Shown piece after piece: positions 1 to 8,014 of a stretch of DNA of 64,000 nt; the first letter of the stretch is position 1, and each line of letters starts with the position of its first letter. Under the pieces are notes generated by a model that saw only the letters and a list, made by a program, of their open reading frames with translations, did no database searches and had not been told where the DNA came from. Source of the stretch: Halorientalis sp. LT38 (GTDB lineage: Archaea; Halobacteriota; Halobacteria; Halobacteriales; Haloarculaceae); contig NZ_JAYEZN010000001.1 of the NCBI RefSeq assembly GCF_037031225.1, positions 2,418,001-2,482,000 on the forward strand, in the 5' to 3' direction. The position numbers and the translations under genes are program-made.

Positions 1-665
1 TCGATCCCGACACGCTGGCCCAGTTCGGCCTCAATCGCCAGCAGATCGACTGGATCCGCGAGGAGGCGACGCCCGGGAAGGCCGGACACGGCTACTCGGA
101 GTCGCTGACCTACTTCGAGGACTACGAGGGCTGGTTCCCGACCTACGTCGAGGCGTCGCCGTTCGAGGACCTGGTGTACAACTACACGCCGCGGGAACAC
201 GGGGACTTCCGCGAGTACGTCCAGCGCCACTGGGGCGCGGTCGAGGACGGCATCATCGTCGACGGCGAGATCACGGTCGACCCGAGCGTCCCGCTGGTCG
301 ACTCGAAACCCGCAGACGCCGAACCGGTCACGGACGGCAAGGGCCAGGACACCGACGCGGCGTTCACGCTCGAACCGCCGGAACCGGAACCCGTGGAGCC
401 CGACGCCGGGCCGTCCGCCGACGCCGAGTCGACGGGTGACGCGGGCGCTGCGCGGTCCGGGTCGACCGCGGCGTCCGACGGCGACGCCCGGAACCCGGAC
501 GGGGACGCGAGCATCGGGACCGAACCGGCGGCCGATCCGTTCGACCCCGGCCTGGACGAGAACCACACCGAACCGACCTCGGCGACCGATCTCGACGGGA
601 CCCCGCACTGGCTCGACGAGGACGACGAGGACGAACCGTCGGCCGACGACGTGGACCTATTCTAG
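1..665 (+). CDS. C-terminal part of a possible VirB4/TraC-like transfer ATPase (5' truncated)
   Basis: The frame is open from base 3, so the start lies outside the window and only about 220 residues remain. The first 70 or so residues (FGLNRQQIDWIREEATPGK, then GWFPTYVEASPFED) look like the folded end of a large protein and resemble, from memory, the C-terminus of haloarchaeal VirB4-type conjugation ATPases. No Walker motif is visible in this fragment. The last 130 residues are an acidic, Pro/Asp/Glu-rich linker-like tail. The stop codon overlaps the end of the convergent acetyltransferase gene by 9 bases. The assignment is tentative; the reading frame is secure. Confidence 0.45.
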   Translation, partial: DPDTLAQFGLNRQQIDWIREEATPGKAGHGYSESLTYFEDYEGWFPTYVEASPFEDLVYNYTPREHGDFREYVQRHWGAVEDGIIVDGEITVDPSVPLVDSKPADAEPVTDGKGQDTDAAFTLEPPEPEPVEPDAGPSADAESTGDAGAARSGSTAASDGDARNPDGDASIGTEPAADPFDPGLDENHTEPTSATDLDGTPHWLDEDDEDEPSADDVDLF

Positions 666-1178
666 GCGGATCGTCATCTCCAGCTCGAAGCTCTCGGAGC
701 TGGTCATCGTGAACCCGACCTTCTCGTAGAGCGAGACCGCGGGGTCGTTCCAGCGCTCGACGGTGAGCCACACGCGCTCGATGCCCGCCTCCTGGGCCAC
801 CCCGAGCAGGTGTTCGAGCAGGTGAGTGCCGATGCCGGCCCCCTGGTACTCCCGGAGGACGAAGATCGCCAGTTCGTAGCTCCCGTCCTCGTCGGGGACG
901 AGCGTCGCGTGCCCGACCGGATCCTCGTGGACGGCGACGACGTTGAGGCAGTCCTCGCCGAGCAGGACGTCGAGCCAGTCGCGGATCTGGCCCTCCCGGA
1001 CCGGGGGGATGCCCTGCGCGCGGTCCTCCGGATCGAAGTCGAGATACATCTCGACCAGGGCTTCGGTGTCGGCGGCGTCACCGGACCGGAGGTCGATCGA
1101 CCGGTCGTCGGCGTCGGTGACGGTCGCCGGCGGGCGTGGGAACTCGTCGGCGGATCCCTCGGGGTACTTCCGGGTCAT
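657..1178 (-). CDS. GNAT family N-acetyltransferase
   Basis: This 173-residue protein carries the acetyl-CoA loop QGAGIG at about 112-117, preceded by the beta4 strand YELAIFVLREY, and ends with the usual LYEKVGF segment, so it is a GCN5-related acetyltransferase. The substrate cannot be predicted. The start at 1178 gives MTRKYPEG and overlaps the stop of the upstream UspA gene by four bases (ATGA), which implies translational coupling and one operon. A longer in-frame extension upstream is Arg-rich shadow sequence of the UspA gene and was rejected. The 3' end overlaps the convergent gene ending at 665. Confidence 0.85.
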   Translation of the reverse strand: MTRKYPEGSADEFPRPPATVTDADDRSIDLRSGDAADTEALVEMYLDFDPEDRAQGIPPVREGQIRDWLDVLLGEDCLNVVAVHEDPVGHATLVPDEDGSYELAIFVLREYQGAGIGTHLLEHLLGVAQEAGIERVWLTVERWNDPAVSLYEKVGFTMTSSESFELEMTIRLE

Positions 1179-1543
1179 CTGACGAGGGTCACCGTCGTTT
1201 CGGAGTTGAGGAGGACGAACTCCAGGGTCTCGTCGAACTGGATCTTCCCGAGCGGGCTGCGTTCGCCGCCGGCCAGGACGAGCCGGTCGAATCCCTCGCG
1301 CTCGGCGAGTTCGACCAGTTTGCTCCCGGGATGGCCGGAGAGCCGCCGGATCTCCGGGTCCAGCCCGGCGTCGGCCAGTCGCTCGCGAACTTCGGTCTCG
1401 ACGTCCTCGGGGGTCAGGGCGATGTCTTCGCGGTCGACGACGGCCACCGTCACCTCGTCGCCGGCCTCCGCGGCCCGGTCGACGGTGTCGGCGAGCGCGG
1501 CGAAGGATCCGTCGCTTCCGCCCACGCCCAGCAGTACCTTCAT
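1175..1543 (-). CDS. Universal stress protein family (UspA)
   Basis: A 122-residue single UspA domain. It opens with the beta strand MKVLLGVGGSDGS and has the ATP-loop region GGERSPLGK near residue 93, close to the G-2x-G-9x-G(S/T) signature, although the second half of the signature is degenerate (IQFDETLEFVL). The start at 1543 places Met directly before the first strand; the upstream MTRECEDTC extension is unlikely. It is the first gene of a two-gene unit with the GNAT acetyltransferase, which starts inside its stop codon. UspA proteins bind ATP or sense stress; no specific role is visible. Confidence 0.8.
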   Translation of the reverse strand: MKVLLGVGGSDGSFAALADTVDRAAEAGDEVTVAVVDREDIALTPEDVETEVRERLADAGLDPEIRRLSGHPGSKLVELAEREGFDRLVLAGGERSPLGKIQFDETLEFVLLNSETTVTLVR

Positions 1544-1704
1544 GCAGGTGTCCTCGCACTCACGGGTCAAAAACCCTCAACTCCGTTCGGCCCAGTCCGA
1601 CGGGGGTGACAGAGCAGTGGCAGGGCGCACTGCGGCGCGCAGGCCGTCTGACGCGCGGCCGACGGCGCCGATACGCTTTTTCACCCGGGGGCCCCAGAAC
1701 CGGT

Positions 1705-2427
1705 ATGCCCGATTCTCCCGCCGCTGACGCCGACGACGCCGTGCTGCCGGAATTCGTCGACCCGCCCGCCGACCCGTCGGGTGACGGTGCCGACGTCCCC
1801 GCCGAACCGGCCGAACCGGCCGCACCGACGGACGGCGTCGGCCCCGAGGGCCCCCAGTCCGACCCCGACGTGCCCGCCGACGTCCAGAAGTACGACCGGT
1901 TCAAGAAGATCGAGGGCGGGACCTACGACCGGGCCAACGAGTTCCTCCGCGACCGGACCTACGTCACCGCCCGCGAGTGGGCCATCGCCCGCCTCTGCGC
2001 CGACTTCCGGACCGAAACCGGCGTCGAGATGACCAAGATCGGCGAGAACCTGCCCGAACTGGTCCCCTTCATGACCGACACCTACACGCCCCAGGCGGTC
2101 AACCAGGCCCGCCACTCCTTCGAGGAGAAGGTCCGGAAAGCCGGCGCGACCTTCCTCTACGGCGCGATGTGTGACTTCTTCACCGCCGAGGAACTGGACG
2201 ACGTGATGTACGAGGCCACCGAGGTCGCGAAGTTCCTGCTGGAGGTCGAGGGCGTCGAACTCTCCGTCGAGGAGGAACTGGAGGCCGAAGACCGCATCTC
2301 CGAGGTCATGCGCGACGTGCGCGAGCACTCCGCCGCGCTGCGCCACGACGAGTGCCCCCACTGCGGCGGCGACCTCGACGGCGGCGAGCACGACGGGAGT
2401 AACACGACGGCGGAAGCCGACGACTAG
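1705..2427 (+). CDS. Conserved haloarchaeal protein, DUF5806-like
   Basis: A 240-residue protein. The first 55 residues are Pro/Ala/Asp-rich and probably disordered. The core (VQKYDRFKKIEGGTYDRA onward) is helical and matches my memory of the haloarchaeal DUF5806 family, whose function is unknown. The C-terminus has a CPHC pair near residue 218 that could be half of a metal site, but no partner pair is visible. The start at 1705 was chosen because the frame upstream reads as Arg-rich shadow sequence. The stop is followed at once by a T-tract and a strong GC hairpin, which fits a transcript end. Confidence 0.7.
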   Translation: MPDSPAADADDAVLPEFVDPPADPSGDGADVPAEPAEPAAPTDGVGPEGPQSDPDVPADVQKYDRFKKIEGGTYDRANEFLRDRTYVTAREWAIARLCADFRTETGVEMTKIGENLPELVPFMTDTYTPQAVNQARHSFEEKVRKAGATFLYGAMCDFFTAEELDDVMYEATEVAKFLLEVEGVELSVEEELEAEDRISEVMRDVREHSAALRHDECPHCGGDLDGGEHDGSNTTAEADD

Positions 2428-2444
2428 ACCCCCACTTTTTACGT

Positions 2445-2471
2445 CGGGGGGTGCGCGGAGCGCACCCCCCG
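2445..2471 (+). terminator. Terminator-like hairpin after the DUF5806-like gene
   Basis: A perfect 11-bp stem (cggggggtgcg / cgcaccccccg) with a five-base loop, preceded by ccccactttttacgt and followed by gaagcaaaaac. The same T-tract, G6 stem, C6 stem, gaag, A-run arrangement occurs after valS, suggesting a shared 3'-end module. A terminator role is inferred. Confidence 0.6.
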
Positions 2472-2667
2472 AAGCAAAAACTTGGGGAAAAACTGCTCCG
2501 AGCGAGCGCATGCGCTCGCTCGGAGGGTTCCCGTGAGTGACCGCAGGGAACGAACGGGAGTCCTCGAAAATCGGAGATTTTCGGGATGCCACGAGAGCGG
2601 CGGTCTCGTGAGCACTCGGAAGTCGCAGTCCGCGCAGCACCGCAGGTGCGAGCAGAACCGTCTTCCG

Positions 2668-2700
2668 GTGAACCGCGCGCCTCCGGCGCGCGGATGCTGG
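2668..2700 (+). repeat. 33-bp dispersed palindromic unit, copy 1
   Basis: Begins gtgaaccgcgcgc and ends gcgcggatgctgg around a short loop. It matches the reverse complement of 17943-17975 with one mismatch, and is related to units at 23498-23527 and 24354-24385. It ends five bases before the stop codon of the convergent AAC(3)-like gene. Confidence 0.8.
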
Positions 2701-2704
2701 CCCG

Positions 2705-3499
2705 CTACCGCACCAGATAGTACGGGTCCTCCTCGATGCGCGGTTCGAGGGCCTCCCTGAGGTCCCTGGCGTTCACCGAGATGACGTTCAGCCCGTTGAG
2801 GCCGTGGTGGTCCATGACGCCCTCGGCCACCAGATCGCGCTGGAGACCCAGCCGGTCCCAGAAGTAAACGTAGTTGTTCTTGTCGTAGTTCTTCTGGGTG
2901 ACCGCCTCCTCGCTCCCGTCGGCGTACCGGACGGTGCCCTCGACCTCGGTCGTCTCGCTGTAGGGCACGTCGGTCACGCGCTCGACGTAGTGCAGTTGCG
3001 TGCTGACGAGCCACTCAGTCCCGACGTTGAGGATCCGCACGTCGTCCTCTTCCAGCTGGGCGTAACAGCCGTCCGGTGAGAAGGTGTCCCGGAGGTCGCA
3101 GCCGTCGAAGCGGTAGTCGCCCTGCACCTGGACCGAGTGGAGCGGGTCGGCGGTCCGGTGGTCGGCGTCCTCGAAGAAGAGGCCCGCGAACGCACCCAGT
3201 TCCGGCTCGGAGTCCGCCCGGTGGAAGGTCCCGGTCTCGCGGAAGGACTTGGTGAACGCGGGGGTGAGGATCGAGTCGAAGTGGTCGGCCAGCGCGTCGG
3301 TGACGAACTCGTAGGGGTCGCCCTCGAAGGCGGCGTTCACGTCGCTGAGACCGACGTGGACGAAGACCTCGCTCTCGTCGTAGCCGTCCAGGATCTCCTC
3401 GAAGACGGCCTCGTCGACGGGCCCCGTCGGCTCGTCGCGCTGCATGATGGCGTAGTGTTTCGCGCTACACCAGAGCGTTTCCGGGAGGTGTCGCACCAT
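2705..3499 (-). CDS. AAC(3)-family (aminoglycoside 3-N-acetyltransferase-like) protein
   Basis: A 264-residue protein with the family layout: an early HVGLSDVNAAF segment, ALADHFDSILTPAFTKSF (compare LxxxxG(T)LvmPtFt), an ELGAFAGLFF helix, and HSVQVQGDY, which corresponds to the catalytic-site HSxxaxG of AAC(3) enzymes. These enzymes transfer acetyl from acetyl-CoA to an amine. In archaea the natural substrate is unknown, and antibiotic resistance should not be assumed. The start at 3499 is the only Met before the conserved region. It stands alone, facing the DUF5806-like gene across a hairpin-rich gap. Confidence 0.75.
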   Translation of the reverse strand: MVRHLPETLWCSAKHYAIMQRDEPTGPVDEAVFEEILDGYDESEVFVHVGLSDVNAAFEGDPYEFVTDALADHFDSILTPAFTKSFRETGTFHRADSEPELGAFAGLFFEDADHRTADPLHSVQVQGDYRFDGCDLRDTFSPDGCYAQLEEDDVRILNVGTEWLVSTQLHYVERVTDVPYSETTEVEGTVRYADGSEEAVTQKNYDKNNYVYFWDRLGLQRDLVAEGVMDHHGLNGLNVISVNARDLREALEPRIEEDPYYLVR

Positions 3500-3604
3500 C
3501 TCTCCGGAATCGCGACTCGCGAGGGTTAGTTATGGAGCGCCCCGTCCCGGTCCCGGCGCGGTAAGCCGTCCATAGGCGCGATCCCGCGGTCGGGAGGGTC
3601 GGCG

Positions 3605-5095
3605 CTACTCGTCGGAGGGATCCGGGTCTGCCGGATCGGCACCCGATTCGCCAGCGGTGTCCGTCTCGCTCCCCGGCTCGGCGTCTTCCCCCGTGGCCGT
3701 CGCCGGCGACGATCGGTCGATGGTGCGGACGTTGACGCCCACCGGATCGCCGAAGCGCTCGTTCTCTGCTCGCGGGCTTCGCCCGCTCGCTTGTTCCGAG
3801 GCGCTTCGCGCCTCGCCCTCCCCTGACTCTGCGGCCTCGATGGCAGAGTCCGGGCCGAATCGCTCGTAGACGACCTCGCCGCGGACCAGCGTGAGTTCGG
3901 GGAACACCCCCCGTTTCCCCTCGAACGGGGTCCACCCGCACTTCGAGTGGAGGTCCTCGCCGCGGATCTCCCGGCTCGCTTCGGGGTCGACGAGGACGAG
4001 GTCAGCGTCCATCCCCTCGGCGATCTCGCCCTTCGTCGGCAGGTCGAACAGGTCGGCGACGTTTTTGGCCGTGAGGTCGCGGACGCGCTCGTAGGAGATG
4101 TCGCCCTCGCGGGCCCGTTCGAGCAGGAGCGGCAGGGCGGTCTCGACGCCGGGCACGCCCGACGGGGCGTCCCAGATGCTCGCGTCTTTCTCCTCGCGGG
4201 TGTGGGGCGCGTGGTCGGTGGCGACGATGTCGACGGTGCCGTCGACGACCCGTTCCCAGACCTTGCTGCGGAGACGCTCCCGGCGCAGCGGCGGGTTCAT
4301 CCGGCCCAGGGTCTCCAGGTCGCGGCTGTCCTTCCGCGAGAGGAACATGTGGTGGGGCGTCACCTCCGTCGTCATGCCGTGCTCGGCGGCGGCGTCGATG
4401 CCCTCGGGCGTCGAGGCGTGCGCGACGTGCAGGTCGGCGTCGAACCGGTCGCCAACTTCTGCGGCGGCGCGGACGGCGGCGGCCTCCGCGCGGGCGGTGC
4501 GGTAGGCGCTCCAGGCGTCGGCGTCCTCGCGCTCCTGGGCACCGGGCTCGAACTCCGTGGCGTCCTCGGCGTGGACGGTGACGACGGTGTCCTGCCGGGT
4601 CGCGGTCTTGACCGCGCTTGCAAACAGTTCCACGTCGATCCCCATCTCGCCGGTCGAGTCGGCGAGGAAGACCTCGCCGAGGGCGAACATGGGCCGCTGG
4701 AAGAGCGCGCTGGGGACCCAGTGTTCGGTGACGCCGCCGTTGATGCCGAAGTCGACGAGCGAGCCCTCGCTCGCTCTGTCCTGTTTCTCGTCGAAGGAAG
4801 CGCCGTCGATCGTCGGCGGGTCGGTGTTGGGCTGGTCGACGGCGCAGGTGACGCCGCCGGCCGCGGCCGAGCGGCTGCCGGTCTCCCAGGTCTCCTTGTG
4901 GGAAAAGCCCGGCTCGCGGAAGTGAACGTGCGCGTCGATCATCCCGGGCATGAGACGCTTGCCGCTGGCGTCGACGAACCGCTCGTCGGCGTCCTCGGGC
5001 ATCGGGAGGTCCTCGCCGACGGCCGCTATCTCTTCGCCCTCGACCAGGACGTCGCGCTGTCGACCGTCCGGGAGGGTCGCGTTCCGGATGAGCAT
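3605..5095 (-). CDS. pyrC: Dihydroorotase
   Basis: A 496-residue class I (allantoinase-type) dihydroorotase that closes carbamoyl-aspartate to dihydroorotate in pyrimidine synthesis. Visible signatures are the metal site DAHVHFREPG (residues 54-63), the DQPNTDPP loop, HAED and HAST histidines, and the catalytic TDHAPHT motif. The ATG at 5095 (MLIRNATL) is preferred over the GTG two codons upstream. The body appears to finish near residue 408 with LVRGEVVYERFG. It is followed by a Ser/Glu-rich stretch (about 411-448) encoded by three consecutive DNA hairpins, then a second ERFG and a disordered acidic tail. That insertion looks foreign to the family. Confidence 0.93.
   Translation of the reverse strand: MLIRNATLPDGRQRDVLVEGEEIAAVGEDLPMPEDADERFVDASGKRLMPGMIDAHVHFREPGFSHKETWETGSRSAAAGGVTCAVDQPNTDPPTIDGASFDEKQDRASEGSLVDFGINGGVTEHWVPSALFQRPMFALGEVFLADSTGEMGIDVELFASAVKTATRQDTVVTVHAEDATEFEPGAQEREDADAWSAYRTARAEAAAVRAAAEVGDRFDADLHVAHASTPEGIDAAAEHGMTTEVTPHHMFLSRKDSRDLETLGRMNPPLRRERLRSKVWERVVDGTVDIVATDHAPHTREEKDASIWDAPSGVPGVETALPLLLERAREGDISYERVRDLTAKNVADLFDLPTKGEIAEGMDADLVLVDPEASREIRGEDLHSKCGWTPFEGKRGVFPELTLVRGEVVYERFGPDSAIEAAESGEGEARSASEQASGRSPRAENERFGDPVGVNVRTIDRSSPATATGEDAEPGSETDTAGESGADPADPDPSDE
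3750..3867. repeat. In-frame hairpin block flanked by 13-bp direct repeats inside pyrC
   Basis: The direct repeats ccgaagcgctcgt (3750-3762) and ccgaatcgctcgt (3855-3867) differ at one base. Between them lie three stem-loops: gcgggc/gcccgc (3772-3786), gaggcgc/gcgcctc (3798-3814) and gactctgc/gcagagtc (3825-3850). Two of them have ttc loops, like the intergenic hairpins elsewhere in the window. The block keeps the reading frame. Confidence 0.75.
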
Positions 5096-5163
5096 ACCCA
5101 CCCTCCGGGCGGGTGGGTCCTAAAACTCGCGGACGGCACACGCCGCAACCGTGGCCGGCGCCG

Positions 5164-5874
5164 TCACTCGCCGGCCCACTCGACCGCCGGCAGGTCGTCC
5201 ACCCACTCGACGCTGCCGAGGTGGTCGCCGACGAGGGCGTCTTCTAGCCGCATGATGATCGCGACCGGATCGACCTCGCCGCCGGCCCGCTCGACGCTCC
5301 CCACGGTGTCGGGGTCGAAGGGCACGTCCAGGGCCTCGTAGACGGGGTCGAGCACCGCACCGATCTCCTCGTGGCCGTCGACGACCAGGATCCCCGCGAC
5401 GAGCGCCGCGTCGCCTGTCACGCGCTGGGCGATACCGACCAGTTTGCCGCCCGCGGCCTGCAGGGAGAAATTTCCAGGACAGAACGCGTCGTCGGGTTCG
5501 CCCCGCTCGGCGTCGACGCCGATCTCCCGGAGCGCGTCCCGGACGTCGACGCGGACGGCGGCGTAGCGTTCTTCTAAATTCGCGCGCTCGTCCTCGACGG
5601 GTTCGATCCTGGCGAAGGCGATGGTGTCGCCGGTGTAGGCGACAGGCCGACCACCGACCCGGCGCTCCGTGACGGGATACCCGTGCTCCCCCGCGGCTTC
5701 GACCGCGGCCTCGTACCCGTCGGCGTTCGCGTCCCGGGGCCCGAAGGCGACCTGGCGGTGGGGTCGCCACACCCGGACCGCAGGCTCCCCGGCGGTCCCG
5801 GCGTGGTCGATCAGTAGCCGGGTGACCGCCCGGTCGGCCTCGGCGTCGTCCCCGCAGCCCCGGACTACTCGCAT
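5164..5874 (-). CDS. Lipoate-protein ligase A / octanoyltransferase family protein
   Basis: A 236-residue protein of the BPL/LplA fold. The ligand loop RRVGGRPVAY (71-80) corresponds to RRxxGGGxVxH, and the catalytic lysine lies in GGKLVGIAQR near residue 145, after NFSLQAAG. Family members attach lipoyl or octanoyl groups to E2 or GcvH subunits. The final His of the RRxxGGG motif is Tyr here. The start at 5874 excludes a 105-codon upstream extension that is shadow of the divergent gene. No lipoyl-enzyme gene is nearby, so the exact acceptor is unknown. Confidence 0.8.
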   Translation of the reverse strand: MRVVRGCGDDAEADRAVTRLLIDHAGTAGEPAVRVWRPHRQVAFGPRDANADGYEAAVEAAGEHGYPVTERRVGGRPVAYTGDTIAFARIEPVEDERANLEERYAAVRVDVRDALREIGVDAERGEPDDAFCPGNFSLQAAGGKLVGIAQRVTGDAALVAGILVVDGHEEIGAVLDPVYEALDVPFDPDTVGSVERAGGEVDPVAIIMRLEDALVGDHLGSVEWVDDLPAVEWAGE

Positions 5875-5961
5875 GAGTGAGAGAGAGGGACCGCCGAATA
5901 AGGACCTGACGGCTCGACGCGCCCGACGGGTTGAAAGCCCGTCCCGCCCGACGTTCGGGCG

Positions 5962-6837
5962 ATGGTCGTCACGCTCGGGCCCGCACTGCTCGACCGCTAC
6001 CCCCGATTCTCCCTGTACAACTCCCCCTACGCCGCCCACGACCGCGGGGCCGCCGTCGACCTCTATCCCGAGACCGGCGATCCCGACCCGGGTCGCGGCG
6101 GCGTGGCCCCGTCCCCGGTCGCGGGCGACGTGCTCGACGTCCGGACCGTCGACGCGCCGCCGAAACCGTACGCCACCGACAGCGACCACCTCGTCCTGAT
6201 CGACACCGGCTCACACGTCGTCCGCGTCCTCCACGTCGACCCCGCCGTCTCGGCGGGCGATCGGGTCGAACCCGGCGACTCGCTGGGGCGACTGATCCGC
6301 TCTGGCTTCTTCGCCCCCTGGGTCGACGACCACATTCATCTCGGGTTCCGGAACCAGGGGGCGAACCACTACCGGGCGTCGGGGTCGCTCGAACTCGATC
6401 CGGGCGTCGACGTGGCCCCCGTGCCCTGGGACGGAACTGGCAGGGTCGTCGCGACGGGCGAGACCTACGCCGTCCTCGACGGCCCCGCCCACCCCGCGCC
6501 CGGCGAGTGCTTCGCCGGCCTCGCTGCCGACGTCGCCGGCACCGACCGCGTCCTCGACGGCGGGGTTCCCCACTACGACGGCGGCGGCGCCCTCGGCGCG
6601 GACGAGGAGGCCGGCACCTTCGAGGGTCCAGTCACCTTCCTCGGACGGCGGATCGGTACCGGTGGGGGCGACGGCCGCACCGTCGCCTGGGACGACGTGA
6701 CAGTCCGGGCGAACGGGGACCCGATCACGGGGCTCTCGCTGTTTTGCGCCCGGGACGCGCTGGCGGTGAAACTCGTCTGTCCCGACCGGTCGTTCGCTGT
6801 CGGCGACGCGGTGTCAGTGGCCGTGGAGCCCGTGTAA
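5962..6837 (+). CDS. M23 (LytM)-like fold protein, hypothetical
   Basis: A 291-residue protein. The first 130 residues resemble a lysostaphin-type M23 peptidase: HDRGAAVDLYP (26-36) in the position of the HxGxD zinc motif, a barrel segment SPVAGDVLDV, a second His in VLHVDP (91), and the paired histidines DDHIHLGF (122-129). The H to D spacing in the first motif is longer than usual, so activity is uncertain. The remainder (130-291) is beta-rich with no recognised domain. There is no signal peptide, which is unusual for a wall-type hydrolase fold in an organism without murein. Cytoplasmic location is inferred. Confidence 0.6.
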   Translation: MVVTLGPALLDRYPRFSLYNSPYAAHDRGAAVDLYPETGDPDPGRGGVAPSPVAGDVLDVRTVDAPPKPYATDSDHLVLIDTGSHVVRVLHVDPAVSAGDRVEPGDSLGRLIRSGFFAPWVDDHIHLGFRNQGANHYRASGSLELDPGVDVAPVPWDGTGRVVATGETYAVLDGPAHPAPGECFAGLAADVAGTDRVLDGGVPHYDGGGALGADEEAGTFEGPVTFLGRRIGTGGGDGRTVAWDDVTVRANGDPITGLSLFCARDALAVKLVCPDRSFAVGDAVSVAVEPV

Positions 6838-6907
6838 GAAACTTAACACCTTCGCCAGCCGAAAGAACCGGTGGGTAAAAGATGGCCGGTGCACACCGTT
6901 TGCTCAC

Positions 6908-7354
6908 ATGGCCAACGACCTTCCGGAAGGCGCACCGGTGATGCTCCGGATGTCCGTCGAGCGGGAGAACGGCTATCTCTCCTGGCTGGGCGTCCAGATG
7001 GACGACATCGAGTTCGGCGAGGCCAGTCTCTCGATCCCTTTCGACGAGCGATTCACCGACGAGGAGGCCGATCCGCCCACGGTCCACGACGGCATCGTCA
7101 CGACGCTGGTCGAACAGACCACGGAACTGGCGGTCCGGACGACGATGCCCGACCCCGTCAACGACCGGGTCGACCTACTCAGCACGACCGTCAACTTCGT
7201 CGGCGACGCCGCCCACGACCTCGAGGCGACCGCCAGCGTCGTCGAGAGCGGCGGTGGCTCCGCGGTCGCCGAGGTGACGGTGGAGAGCCGCGACACCGAC
7301 GGCACGCCTGGGGCCGTCGCCACCGGGCAGGCGATCTTCCGCGTCGAGAGCTGA
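6908..7354 (+). CDS. PaaI-type thioesterase (hotdog fold)
   Basis: A 148-residue hotdog-fold protein. NGYLSWLGVQMDDIEFGEASLSIPF followed by VHDGIVTTLVEQTTELA has the pattern of a PaaI domain, with the HDG turn at the start of the central helix and a closing strand ATGQAIFRV. These enzymes hydrolyse acyl-CoA thioesters; the substrate is unknown. The stop codon (tga, 7352-7354) abuts the reverse-strand stop of the hydrolase gene that follows, so the two genes converge with no gap. Confidence 0.75.
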   Translation: MANDLPEGAPVMLRMSVERENGYLSWLGVQMDDIEFGEASLSIPFDERFTDEEADPPTVHDGIVTTLVEQTTELAVRTTMPDPVNDRVDLLSTTVNFVGDAAHDLEATASVVESGGGSAVAEVTVESRDTDGTPGAVATGQAIFRVES

Positions 7355-7927
7355 TCAGGCGAACCCGATCTCCTCGCGCGGTTCGACCTCCCCGAACAGC
7401 CAGTCCGCGTGGTCCAGCGCGTACTCGTGGTGGGCCTCGTCGATGTAGCCGATGGCGTCCTCGATCAGCACCGGCCGGTAGTCGCGCAGGCCGGCGCTAC
7501 CCGCGGTGTGGAGGACGCAGACGTTCGCGAGCGTCCCGCAGAAGAGCAGGTCGTCGATCCCGTGCGCGGAGAGCCAGCCGTCCAGTTCCGTCTCGTGGAA
7601 GGCGTCGTAGGTGTGTTTCTCGACGACGTGGTCCTCGGGGCGGACGTCCAGTTCCGCGACGAGTTCGGCCTCCCAGGACCCCTCCACGACGTGTTCCCCC
7701 CAGCGCTCGAACTCGTCGTAGTAGTGAGCGTCCTCGAACTGCTCGGGCGGGTGCACGTCCCGGGTGTAGACGATCCGGACGCCGGCCTCACGGGCGCGCT
7801 CGACCAGTTCCGTGACGGGTTCGACGACCGCTTCGCTCTCGGGCGCGTACAGGCTCCCGTCGGGATGGCAGAAGCCGTTCTGTACGTCCACCACCACCAG
7901 CGCCGTCGCGTCGGCGTCGAATGGCAT
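7355..7927 (-). CDS. Isochorismatase-family cysteine hydrolase (nicotinamidase-like)
   Basis: A 190-residue cysteine hydrolase with the family triad: Asp in VVVDVQNGFCHPDGSL (near residue 14), Lys in EKHTYDAFHETELD (near 103) and Cys in GTLANVCVLHTAG (near 138). TRDVHPPEQ supplies the metal-binding Asp and His region seen in nicotinamidases. Nicotinamidase is plausible because a nicotinate phosphoribosyltransferase gene lies 3 kb away, but the family also includes other amidases. The start at 7927 puts Met eight residues before the first strand; the longer upstream frame runs into the promoter of the lipoprotein gene. Confidence 0.8.
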   Translation of the reverse strand: MPFDADATALVVVDVQNGFCHPDGSLYAPESEAVVEPVTELVERAREAGVRIVYTRDVHPPEQFEDAHYYDEFERWGEHVVEGSWEAELVAELDVRPEDHVVEKHTYDAFHETELDGWLSAHGIDDLLFCGTLANVCVLHTAGSAGLRDYRPVLIEDAIGYIDEAHHEYALDHADWLFGEVEPREEIGFA

Positions 7928-8014
7928 GGCCGTGGCTACGGCGGGATTCGGAAAAACCGTTTCCCGAGCGACCGGTGCGCACCACTTTTGACGCCCCGGC
8001 CCCAGCCTCAGGGC

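Larger units (their letters stand above)
2428..2704. repeat. Hairpin-rich intergenic composite element (copy A)
   Basis: No gene is seen in these 277 bases. From left to right there is a T-tract; an 11-bp stem hairpin (2445-2471); an A-run; a 30-base perfect palindrome around gcgcatgcgc (about 2496-2525); further stem-loops built on cgaaaatc/gattttcg and cacgaga/tctcgtg; and a 33-base palindromic unit at 2668-2700. The first and last parts recur in the same order downstream of valS (17943-18074). Confidence 0.75.
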
